A program made the translations under genes and the position numbers. A DNA stretch of 55,269 nt from Rhodanobacter sp. GTDB taxonomy: Bacteria; Pseudomonadota; Gammaproteobacteria; Xanthomonadales; Rhodanobacteraceae. Of the stretch, positions 25,987 through 33,753 are shown piece by piece. Location: positions 1 to 55,269 of the forward strand of contig SCSE01000069.1 of the NCBI GenBank assembly GCA_004298015.1, written 5' to 3'. Numbering within the stretch: the stretch's first letter is position 1; each line of letters opens with the position of its first letter. The notes beneath the pieces are model-generated. The model did no database searches, was not told where the DNA came from, and saw only the letters and a list, made by a program, of their open reading frames with translations.

Positions 25987-27411
25987 ATGGATACTGCGCG
26001 CCTTTCCCGCTTTGTCGGCGGTGTCTGGGACGAGGAAATCGTGCCCCGGCTGGTCGAGTACATCCGTATTCCCAACAAGTCACCGATGTTCGATGCCAAC
26101 TGGGCCGAGCACGGCCACATGGATGCTGCGGTGAAGCTGATGGAGGACTGGGCTCGCACCAAGCTCCAGCAGTTGCCGGGTGCCAGCCTGGAAGTGGTGA
26201 GGCTGGAAGGACGCACGCCGCTGATCTACATCGAGGTGCCGGGCGAGGGCGACGATACGGTGATGCTGTACGGCCACCTGGACAAGCAGCCGGAGATGAC
26301 CGGCTGGTCCGAGGGCCTGGGACCGTGGACGCCGGTGATCAAGGGCGACAAGCTGTATGGCCGGGGTGGCGCCGATGACGGTTACGCGATCTTCGGGTCG
26401 TTGACCGCGCTGCTGGCACTGCATGAGCAAGGCATTGCGCACGCGCGTTGCGTGATCATGATCGAGGCGTGCGAGGAGTCGGGCAGCTACGACCTTCCCC
26501 ATTACGTCGACCATCTGGCCGCACGCATCGGCAACCCGTCGCTGGTGGTGTGCCTGGACTCCGGTTGCGGTAACTACGACCAGCTGTGGCTGACCACCTC
26601 GCTGCGTGGCATGACCGGCGGCAACCTCACCGTGCAGGTGCTGGAGGAAGGGGTGCATTCGGGGGACGCGTCGGGCGTGGTGCCGTCGAGTTTCCGCATC
26701 CTGCGCCAGTTGCTGTCACGGCTGGAGGACCCGGCGACCGGGCGGATCCTGCCGCCGGAGTTGCAGGTGGAGATCCCGGCGCAGCGGATCGAGCAGGCCA
26801 GGCATTCGGCCGAGGTGCTGGGCACGGAGATTTACGACAAGTTTCCCTGGGTCGAAGGCATGCAGCCGGTTTCCGACGACCTCACTGAACTGGTGCTCAA
26901 TCGTACCTGGCGGCCGCAACTGGCCGTGACCGGCATCGGCGGGCTGCCGCCGCTGGACAGTGCCGGCAACGTGTTGCGGCCGCAGACCGCGGTGAAGCTG
27001 AGCCTGCGTGTGCCGCCGACGCTGAACGGCGCCAAGGCGGGCGAGTTCGTCAAGCGGTTGCTGGAGCAAGACCCACCGTACGGCGCCAAGGTCAGCTTCG
27101 AGCTGGAAAAGGACGGTAGCGGCTGGAACGCGCCCGAGCTGTCTCCCTGGCTGCAGCAAGCCGTGGGCGATGCTTCCGAACACTACTTCGGGGCCCCGGC
27201 CACGTATATGGGCGAGGGTGGCAGCATCCCCTTCATGGGTATGCTGGGCGAGAAATTCCCGCAGGCACAATTCCTGATTACCGGTGTGCTGGGGCCGCAT
27301 TCCAACGCGCACGGTCCGAATGAGTTCCTGCACATCCCCACCGGCAAGAAGGTCACCATGGTGGTGGCCGAGGTAGTGGCCCGGCATCACCAGAACCGTT
27401 CCGCGGACTGA
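25987..27411 (+). CDS. M20-family metallo-dipeptidase
   Basis: 474 residues, cytoplasmic. Di-zinc ligands and acid/base residues of the M20 fold are visible: His in LYGHLDKQPE, bridging Asp in GRGGADDGYA, catalytic and ligand Glu in IEACEESGS, Asp in VCLDSGCG and His in GPHSNAHGPNE. A lid/dimerisation domain (about 215-350) interrupts the catalytic domain. Close in style to carnosinase-like or CNDP dipeptidases. GGGAG lies 8 nt before the ATG. Followed after 15 bp by yggS, probably the same transcript. Confidence 0.92.
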   Translation: MDTARLSRFVGGVWDEEIVPRLVEYIRIPNKSPMFDANWAEHGHMDAAVKLMEDWARTKLQQLPGASLEVVRLEGRTPLIYIEVPGEGDDTVMLYGHLDKQPEMTGWSEGLGPWTPVIKGDKLYGRGGADDGYAIFGSLTALLALHEQGIAHARCVIMIEACEESGSYDLPHYVDHLAARIGNPSLVVCLDSGCGNYDQLWLTTSLRGMTGGNLTVQVLEEGVHSGDASGVVPSSFRILRQLLSRLEDPATGRILPPELQVEIPAQRIEQARHSAEVLGTEIYDKFPWVEGMQPVSDDLTELVLNRTWRPQLAVTGIGGLPPLDSAGNVLRPQTAVKLSLRVPPTLNGAKAGEFVKRLLEQDPPYGAKVSFELEKDGSGWNAPELSPWLQQAVGDASEHYFGAPATYMGEGGSIPFMGMLGEKFPQAQFLITGVLGPHSNAHGPNEFLHIPTGKKVTMVVAEVVARHHQNRSAD

Positions 27412-27426
27412 GTTGGCCAGCGCAGC

Positions 27427-28134
27427 ATGATGAGTACGCTCAACCACGACGTTGCCACCCGGTGGGCCGGTGTTCGCCAGCGCGTTGACGAGGCGTGCCG
27501 CGAGGCGGGACGTGCCCCGGCGTCGGTGGATATCCTGCCGGTCAGCAAGACCTTCGGGCCGGAGATGATCCGTGCCGCGCTGGCGCTGGGGTTGCGTCGC
27601 TTCGGCGAGAACAAGGTACAGGAAATCGGCGAAAAATCGCTGGCGCTGGCCGACTGTGACATCGACTGGGTGATGATCGGTCACCTGCAGACCAACAAGG
27701 CCAGGGAGGTGGCGCGACAGGTTGCCGAGCTGCAGTCGCTGGACCGGCTGGAGCTGGCCGATGTACTTCACCGACGATTGCAGCACGAGGGGCGGGCGAT
27801 CGACGTCCTGGTTCAGGTCAAGACCTCGAGCGAGCCGAGCAAACACGGCTTGCCGCCGGAGCAACTGCTGTCATTTCTCGATGCGCTGCGTGGTCGCGAC
27901 ACGCTGCGGGTGCGCGGTTTGATGACCTTGGCGACACAATCGGACGACCCTGCACAGGTGCGCGGCTGTTTCCGCCGGTTGCGCGAGCTGCGCGATCAGG
28001 CCGGGGCAGAGGGCCACGATCTGCCGCGACTTTCGATGGGCATGAGCGGCGATTTCCCGCTGGCCATTGCCGAGGGCGCCACCGAGGTGCGCATTGGCTC
28101 AGCCATCTTCGGGGCACGCCCCGCCGTTCGTTGA
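27427..28134 (+). CDS. yggS: YggS/PLPBP family pyridoxal phosphate homeostasis protein
   Basis: 235 residues. A PLP-binding single-domain barrel without known enzymatic activity that buffers PLP and affects amino-acid pools. Lys41 in LPVSKTFG is the PLP lysine. Further family motifs: RFGENKVQEIGEK, WVMIGHLQTNKA, QVKTSSEPSKHGL and LSMGMSGDFPLAIAEGATEVRIGSAIFG. Start could be the first or second of two tandem ATGs; no strong ribosome binding site. In many Pseudomonas-like genomes it neighbours pilT or proC; here it follows an M20 dipeptidase. Confidence 0.95.
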   Translation: MMSTLNHDVATRWAGVRQRVDEACREAGRAPASVDILPVSKTFGPEMIRAALALGLRRFGENKVQEIGEKSLALADCDIDWVMIGHLQTNKAREVARQVAELQSLDRLELADVLHRRLQHEGRAIDVLVQVKTSSEPSKHGLPPEQLLSFLDALRGRDTLRVRGLMTLATQSDDPAQVRGCFRRLRELRDQAGAEGHDLPRLSMGMSGDFPLAIAEGATEVRIGSAIFGARPAVR

Positions 28135-28359
28135 TGTTCCCGGGCGGCTGGGCATTTCCATTCTCGAAGTCGTGATAAATACTCATTTTTCAACGTCTTG
28201 CATCGATCCTGTACGGCTCCTGAGGATTTTTGGCACGATGAAGTTCAGTTAACGGCAATCGAACAAACTCGCCGCGGCATCTTGTTAAATTCACGGGATG
28301 GTTACCTCCACCTATTGAGCAGGCGGCCAATCCGATGATGTTGCCAAGGGTTTTCCCGC

Positions 28360-29070
28360 ATGCCGATCAAGCGACTGTGTGTCTCCGCCGGGCTCGTCTC
28401 GTTGCTGTTGGTTTCCGTCCCGGGGCATGCTGAAACCAGCACGCTTGCCAACTTTCCGGTCATTGCCAACGGCCCATCCCGCTTGATGAGTCAGCTGCCG
28501 GTGTTCAATCCGGCACCGTTGCAGAGGCATGCCGGTGTGGCGGTGAACGCCAGCAGCTGGCTGGCGGCCCGACAGGGCTCCCTGGGGTCGGTGGACATCG
28601 CCGGCCGTGCGGTCGAGACTGCTCCGACCATTTCGACCGCCCGCAAGGCGGCGGACAACGCGACCGATCTGCGCAAGGCGTTGATCGCGCTGGCGATGAA
28701 GCTGCGGCATATCCGTTATGTGCGCGGTGGACATGATCCAGCTACCGGCTTCGATTGCAGCGGATTCGTCCGCTACGTGTTCGCGCATGCCGTGGGCATG
28801 CAGTTGCCGACGAATTCCATCGGGCAGTTCCGGGCCAGCCTCAAGGTCAAGCGTGCCGACATGAAGCCGGGCGACCTGGTGTTTTTTCACACCGAAGGGC
28901 GGCGGCGTATTTCGCATGTCGGTATCTACATCGCGGACGGGCGCTTCATCCATTCGCCGACTACCGGCAAGTCGGTGGAGATCTCCAGTCTGCACAATGC
29001 CTACTGGGCTCGTCACTTTGCCGGGGCCAAACGCCCGGATGCGATGGCGCTGGTGGCCAGTAACGGTTGA
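28360..29070 (+). CDS. NlpC/P60-family cell-wall hydrolase
   Basis: 236 residues with a signal peptide (LCVSAGLVSLLLVSVPGHAE). The C-terminal ~130 residues are an NlpC/P60 papain-like domain: Cys133 in GFDCSGFVRYVF, His186 in ISHVGIYI and His198 in RFIHSPTTG form the expected triad. It would cut peptidoglycan stem peptides, usually D-Glu to diaminopimelate. Residues 25-100 lack a known domain and are Ala/Ser/Thr-rich, probably a spacer. No clear Shine-Dalgarno is seen before the ATG at 28360. Monocistronic by position, with 225 bp upstream and 223 bp downstream without genes. Confidence 0.9.
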   Translation: MPIKRLCVSAGLVSLLLVSVPGHAETSTLANFPVIANGPSRLMSQLPVFNPAPLQRHAGVAVNASSWLAARQGSLGSVDIAGRAVETAPTISTARKAADNATDLRKALIALAMKLRHIRYVRGGHDPATGFDCSGFVRYVFAHAVGMQLPTNSIGQFRASLKVKRADMKPGDLVFFHTEGRRRISHVGIYIADGRFIHSPTTGKSVEISSLHNAYWARHFAGAKRPDAMALVASNG

Positions 29071-29293
29071 TCCGACGGTTGGTTTCCTCGTGTCCGGCGC
29101 CCGGTTGTCATACCCGTGCCGCCGTGAAAGCACGCCGACAGGCGCCACCTGTCCGGTTTCCGGAACGATCGTGTCGACGCGAGGTCATCACGGGGGCATC
29201 GTTGGAGCATCTTTCGACGGGCATGATTGCGAGCGGCGGGATGGCGCGAGCGCCAGGCAGCCGCTACGCTGAATTTTTCGGGAACAAACCCTG

Positions 29294-29944
29294 ATGCCTT
29301 TCAATTTACCGCCGGTAACGCGCAACCTGCTGATCGCGAATGTCGTGGTGTTTCTCCTGCAACAGGTCGCCGGTGAGGTACTGCTGCAGCATTTCGCGTT
29401 GTGGCCCTGGGGACCGGATCAGATTTTCCAGACCAGCCAGGGACTGGCTTCGATCGGTTTCCGGCCGTGGCAGCTGGTCACGTATGCCTTCATGCATGGC
29501 AGCATCACCCACATTCTGTTCAACATGTTTGCGCTGTACATGTTCGGCGGGACCATCGAGCGCACCTTCGGCGCGCGCAATTTCACCATCTATTATTTTG
29601 TCTGCGCGATCGTGGCGGCGATCGCGCAGCTGGTCGTGGTGCAGTGGTTCACGCACGGCTTCTATCCGACCATCGGTGCCTCGGGTGCCATCTTCGGCCT
29701 GTTGCTGGCATTCGGCATGCTGTACCCGCATGAGAAGGTCATGCTGATCTTCCTCCCGGTGCCGATGCCGGCATGGCTGTTCGTCACCGGCTACGCGGCG
29801 GTAGAGCTGGTGCTCGGCGTGACGGATACCGAGGCGGGTGTCGCCCATTTCGCCCATCTGGGCGGCATGGTCGGTGGCATCGTGTTGATCCAGTACTGGC
29901 GCGGCAAGCTGCCGATCAAGCCGAGGCAGCGGTTGATGCGTTGA
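29294..29944 (+). CDS. rhomboid-family intramembrane serine protease
   Basis: 216 residues with six predicted helices. Catalytic dyad: Ser130 in IGASGAIFG and His188 in AHFAHLGGMVGG. HGSITHILFNMFALYMFG gives the conserved H-x-x-x-N helix that forms the oxyanion site. Rhomboids cleave transmembrane segments within the inner membrane; the substrate here is unknown. The C-terminus is short and basic (GKLPIKPRQRLMR). Convergent with rapA; a GTAG-type palindrome pair fills the gap between the two stops. Confidence 0.93.
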   Translation: MPFNLPPVTRNLLIANVVVFLLQQVAGEVLLQHFALWPWGPDQIFQTSQGLASIGFRPWQLVTYAFMHGSITHILFNMFALYMFGGTIERTFGARNFTIYYFVCAIVAAIAQLVVVQWFTHGFYPTIGASGAIFGLLLAFGMLYPHEKVMLIFLPVPMPAWLFVTGYAAVELVLGVTDTEAGVAHFAHLGGMVGGIVLIQYWRGKLPIKPRQRLMR

Positions 29945-29953
29945 AGCACATGG

Positions 29954-30016
29954 GTAGGAGCGCACCCTGTGCGCGATCGCTTTTCTTGCAAGAGCATCGG
30001 CGCGCAGGGTGCGCTC
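29954..30016. repeat. GTAG-type REP pair (inverted), locus A
   Basis: The first copy has the head GTAGGA, stem GCGCAC-CCT-GTGCGC and tail GAT (29954-29977). A second copy in opposite orientation, with a less perfect stem, occupies about 29993-30016. The form is like a BIME of bacterial REP sequences. It sits between the convergent rhomboid and rapA genes, where it could act as a bidirectional transcription barrier. Related copies are at 44591 and 54657. Confidence 0.8.
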
Positions 30017-30036
30017 TCGCGCGTCGCGGTGCCGAC

Positions 30037-32895
30037 TCAACGCAGCGCAAGGAAATCCGCGCTGACCACGAAGCGGACCGAATCCAGCCGCAAGCGTGAT
30101 TGCGGCAGGGCGGCCAGCAGGTCCGAGCGTTCGCGGGTCACCGCGTCGATTTCGTTGTCGCTGATCGACGGGTTGACGGCGCGCAGCGCGAGCAATCGCG
30201 ACAGTTCGGCGTCCAGGGTGTCGGTGGCGAGCGCAAGCGCCTCTTCGATGCTTGCCTGTCCGCGCGCGCCAGCCAGGGCTTCGGCACGCTGCAGCATCGG
30301 CGGCACCAGCTTGCCCAGAAACTTGCGGTAGCGCGCCACTTCGATGGTTCGCGTGGCCGCGCGGCGCAGCGAGGATTCGGCCGGCTGAAAGTCGGGGCGT
30401 TCGGTCAGCTTGGTGTCGACCGTCACCACGATCGGCATGATCGGCAAAAAACGTTCGGCGTCGAGCCGACGTTCCGCCACGCACTCAAGCAGGTAGACGG
30501 CTTGCAGCAGCGCGGTGCGTGCCGGCAGCTCGTCGTCGACCATGAAGGCCGCGTTGCCCTGTTCGCCTGACAGCAGCAGATCCAGGGCGCCGGCGACCAG
30601 CGGATGATCGAGCCGCAACAGCGGCAGCTCCTCGCGCGCCAGTGCCACATCGCGCGCAAAGGTCACTGACTGCGGGCCTTCGGCGAAGCCCGGCAGGGCG
30701 TCGGTGGAGAGGTATTGCGGGTCGAGCAGCAGCACCTGGCCGCCGAGCTCCTCGACGTGGATGCCGAAGGCCTCCAGCAATCGCTGCACGAACAGGTCGC
30801 GGCCGGGATCGTGATCGTTGCGACTGAAGGCCTGCTGCAATTCGTCGGCGTGCAGGTCGCGGCTGGCGGCCAGCTCCAGCAGATGATCGCGACCGGCGTG
30901 GATCAATTCGGCCATCTGTTCGTGGCTGGCCTGGGTCTCGGCCAGCAATACGTCGAACTCCTGGTCGCGATTGTCGTCACCGCGCGCATGTTCATCGGCC
31001 AGTCGTGCCAGTGGCTCGCCGAAGCGGCGCAGCAGTTCGCGGCCATCGGCCGGACTGCTGCGGAAGGCGTCCACGCCCTCGTCGTACCAGCGTGCCAGCA
31101 TGTGCTGCGCGCTGTCGGCCACGGCAAGTATGTGGATGCTGATGTCGTGCCGCTGGCCGATCCGGTCGAGCCGCCCGATGCGTTGCTCCAGCAGGTCCGG
31201 ATCAAGCGGCAGATCCCACAGGATCAGGCGGTGCGCGAACTGGAAATTGCGACCTTCCGAGCCGATCTCCGAGCACAGCAGCAAGCGGGCCCCGTCGGCC
31301 TGGGCGAAATACGCCGCGTTGCGGTCGCGTTGCACGATACCCAGGCCTTCGTGGAATCGTGCCACACCCACGCCGCTGCGGGTGCGCAACACCTCTTCCA
31401 GTGCCAGCACCTTCGCCTGGCTGCGGCAGATCAGCAGAAACTTGTCGTGCGGATATTTTTCGAGCAGGGAGATCAGTGCATCGATCCGCGGATCGTTGCT
31501 GTAGTCGATCTCGATCAGGGCGGCGGGTTGCTGGATGTCGGCATGAAACTCGGCCAGCAGCGGCTGGCGGGTGCTTTCCTCCAGCGTGTCCGCGTCCAGC
31601 AGGTGCCATTCGGGTAGTCGCTTCGGAAAGCCGCCGATGCCGGCGCGGCGGTTGCGAAACATCGCGCGGCCAGTGCCATGGCGGTCGATCAGTGCCGCCA
31701 GCAGCTCACGGGCGTGGGCGGGCCTGGTCGAGTCGGCCAGGTAGCCGAGCAAGGTTTCGTCGCCCTGGAATGCGTCGCTCAGCAGCTCACGTTCGTTTTC
31801 GTCCAGAGCTGTGCCATCGAGCAGCCGGTCAGCCACCCTGGACAGCTGCTGATAGCGGTCGGATTCGGCGAGATAACCGTCCAGGTCGTGATAGCGTTGC
31901 GGATCGAGCAGACGCAGCCGGGCAAAGTGGCCACTGCGACCAAGCTGCTCCGGGGTCGCGGTGAGCAGGATCACGCCCGGTGCGCTGGCAGCGAGTTTTT
32001 CCACCATGGCGTAACGCGGGCTGGTCGCCTGTGGTGACCATGCCAGATGATGTGCCTCGTCGACCACCAGCAGGTCCCATGGCGCATCCAGCAACTGCTG
32101 CGCATGTTTCGGCGAGTTTTCCAGAAAGCTGAAATCGGCGATCACCAACTGCTCGTCCTCGAACGGATTGCCCGCTCCCCCGGTGCCTTGTTCGTCGGGT
32201 TGGGTCAGAGCATCGCAGCGCTCCTCGTCGTAGATCGCGAAACTGAGGTTGAAGCGCCGCAGCATCTCGACAAACCATTGGTAGACCAGCGTGTCCGGCA
32301 ACAGCAACAGCACCCGCGAGCTGCGGCCGGTGGCGAGCTGACGAGCCATGATCATGCCCGCCTCGATGGTCTTGCCCAGGCCGACCTCATCGGCCAGCAA
32401 CACGCGCGGCGGGCGCCGGGCTGAGGCGATGCCGGCGACCCGCAATTGATGCGGAATCAGTCCGATGCGGGCAGCAGCGAGCCCCCATGAGGGCGAACGG
32501 CGCGCCTCGGCGCGGCGTTGCAGGCCTTCCAGGCGCAGGCTGAACTGTGCCGCCGGGTCGGTCCGTCCGCCGAGCAGACGGTCGTCGGCCTGGCTCACGC
32601 TCTGCTCGTCGTCGAGCTGGCCTTCCTCCAGTTCACGTCCTTCGCCACGGTAGATCAGCAGTTCGTCGCGAATCTCCACCCGCTCGACCAGAAACGCGAT
32701 GCCCTTGCCGGCTACACGCTGGCCGGCGCGGAACTCCGCACGGATCAGCGGAGCGGAGTCGATCGCATAGGGGCGCAACACGCCAGCCTTGGCGAACAGC
32801 ACCTGCACACCACGCCCTTCGATGCGCAATACCGTGCCGAGGCCAAGCTCGGGTTCGGCGGAGGAGATCCAGCGTTGACCAGGTACGAACATCAT
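30037..32895 (-). CDS. rapA: RNA polymerase-associated ATPase RapA
   Basis: RapA is a Swi2/Snf2-type translocase that recycles RNA polymerase after transcription. 952 residues. The N-terminal Tudor-like region (FVPGQRWISSAEPELGLGTV) is the polymerase-binding part. Lobe 1 has Walker A ADEVGLGKT (about 168-176) and VVDEAHHLAW; lobe 2 has SEIGSEGRNFQFA and EQRIGRLDRIGQRHD. The C-terminal ~300 residues form the Spacer/Rpb2-like portion. Two tandem ATGs (32895, 32892) are possible starts. Slightly shorter than E. coli RapA (968) but with all domains. Monocistronic by position. Confidence 0.95.
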   Translation of the reverse strand: MMFVPGQRWISSAEPELGLGTVLRIEGRGVQVLFAKAGVLRPYAIDSAPLIRAEFRAGQRVAGKGIAFLVERVEIRDELLIYRGEGRELEEGQLDDEQSVSQADDRLLGGRTDPAAQFSLRLEGLQRRAEARRSPSWGLAAARIGLIPHQLRVAGIASARRPPRVLLADEVGLGKTIEAGMIMARQLATGRSSRVLLLLPDTLVYQWFVEMLRRFNLSFAIYDEERCDALTQPDEQGTGGAGNPFEDEQLVIADFSFLENSPKHAQQLLDAPWDLLVVDEAHHLAWSPQATSPRYAMVEKLAASAPGVILLTATPEQLGRSGHFARLRLLDPQRYHDLDGYLAESDRYQQLSRVADRLLDGTALDENERELLSDAFQGDETLLGYLADSTRPAHARELLAALIDRHGTGRAMFRNRRAGIGGFPKRLPEWHLLDADTLEESTRQPLLAEFHADIQQPAALIEIDYSNDPRIDALISLLEKYPHDKFLLICRSQAKVLALEEVLRTRSGVGVARFHEGLGIVQRDRNAAYFAQADGARLLLCSEIGSEGRNFQFAHRLILWDLPLDPDLLEQRIGRLDRIGQRHDISIHILAVADSAQHMLARWYDEGVDAFRSSPADGRELLRRFGEPLARLADEHARGDDNRDQEFDVLLAETQASHEQMAELIHAGRDHLLELAASRDLHADELQQAFSRNDHDPGRDLFVQRLLEAFGIHVEELGGQVLLLDPQYLSTDALPGFAEGPQSVTFARDVALAREELPLLRLDHPLVAGALDLLLSGEQGNAAFMVDDELPARTALLQAVYLLECVAERRLDAERFLPIMPIVVTVDTKLTERPDFQPAESSLRRAATRTIEVARYRKFLGKLVPPMLQRAEALAGARGQASIEEALALATDTLDAELSRLLALRAVNPSISDNEIDAVTRERSDLLAALPQSRLRLDSVRFVVSADFLALR

Positions 32896-32970
32896 TCAGC
32901 CGTATTGCTTTAAGGGGCCGATGATTATCCGCTGCATCACCGCTGCTGGGAACCTTTGGATGATCTCGGC

Positions 32971-33438
32971 CTATTGCTCCCAACAATTGCTGGCGGTGCC
33001 GGTGGATGTTTTCTGGTTGTCGCTGGTAAGCACGAACGAGGTGCACTCGGTGTCGTTTGCCTGGGGCGAGCCAGCCGCCGGGGTTGCGGTCAAGGTATAG
33101 GAGGAGATCGCGGCACCGGGACTGGCTGCAGCGGGAAAAGCGAGTGTCACGCTGTAATATTTTCGCGGCGAGAGATTGGGCGTGGTGGTGCTCAGGCTGG
33201 CGCAGCCACTCGATGGCGTCGTGACCTTGCTGTAATCGAAGGTGGTCGCGTAGCACCGTTCGAGCATGCCCTGCTCCTGACTGAGCGCGGCTATCGCGTC
33301 GGCGCGGCGGCTTTTCATCACGTACTTCAGATAGCTGGGGATCGCGATCGCACCGAGGATCGCGACGATCGCCACCACGATCATCAGCTCGATCAAGGTA
33401 AAGCCGGCGGTCATTCGTCGGGGATGTTCGGTCTTCAT
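32971..33438 (-). CDS. pilE: type IV pilin (PilE-like)
   Basis: 155 residues from ATG 33438. Class III signal: a short leader ending Gly12, cleavage before Phe13, then FTLIELMIVVAIVAILGAIAIPSYLKYVMKS in two parts, with Glu at +5 for assembly. The C-terminal D-region disulfide may pair the two late Cys (DTECTSF and the SNCWEQ tail). AGG lies upstream. It is the last gene of the minor pilin operon, 13 bp after a small secreted protein. PilE in this position is usually a minor pilin with PilV/W/X; whether it is the major subunit cannot be told here. Confidence 0.9.
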   Translation of the reverse strand: MKTEHPRRMTAGFTLIELMIVVAIVAILGAIAIPSYLKYVMKSRRADAIAALSQEQGMLERCYATTFDYSKVTTPSSGCASLSTTTPNLSPRKYYSVTLAFPAAASPGAAISSYTLTATPAAGSPQANDTECTSFVLTSDNQKTSTGTASNCWEQ

Positions 33439-33451
33439 GAGGCAACGCCTG

Positions 33452-33742
33452 TCAGGGTTGTGTTTTATGGACATCAGGGGCCTGGATCATGATCACCTTG
33501 CGCCCGTCGCTGGACAGAAAAAACGTCACCTTCTGCCCGGGTTGCAGCGCTTCAGTTGTGCCGGAAGATGGGGTTTGACGGGTGATGACATAGGTGTGCC
33601 CGTTGATAACCACCTGGCGATCCGTGCCGCTTGGAGTGACCTGGGTCACGGTGCCGGTCACACTCGGTGCGACGGCGCTGGCCGTGACCCCCGTGCTGAG
33701 GCCTAGGGTTGCCACAAGAACCAGATAGCAATGGACCTTCAT
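33452..33742 (-). CDS. small secreted protein of unknown function inside the pilin operon
   Basis: 96 residues; GGAG precedes the ATG at 33742 by 6-7 nt. A signal peptide (MKVHCYLVLVATLGLSTGVTASA) is followed by a short beta-rich sequence: VTGTVTQV, RQVVINGHTYVITRQ, LQPGQKVTFFLSSDGRKVIMIQ. The pattern G-x-V-x-x-V ... NG-x-x-Y-x-V ... GQKV resembles small OB/DUF5666-like barrels, but I cannot assign a family. It lies 11 bp after pilY1 and 13 bp before pilE on the same strand, so it is co-expressed with the pilus tip genes. It may help PilY1 folding or be a pilus accessory factor; this is inference. Confidence 0.75.
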   Translation of the reverse strand: MKVHCYLVLVATLGLSTGVTASAVAPSVTGTVTQVTPSGTDRQVVINGHTYVITRQTPSSGTTEALQPGQKVTFFLSSDGRKVIMIQAPDVHKTQP

Positions 33743-33753
33743 GCTCGCTCTCC

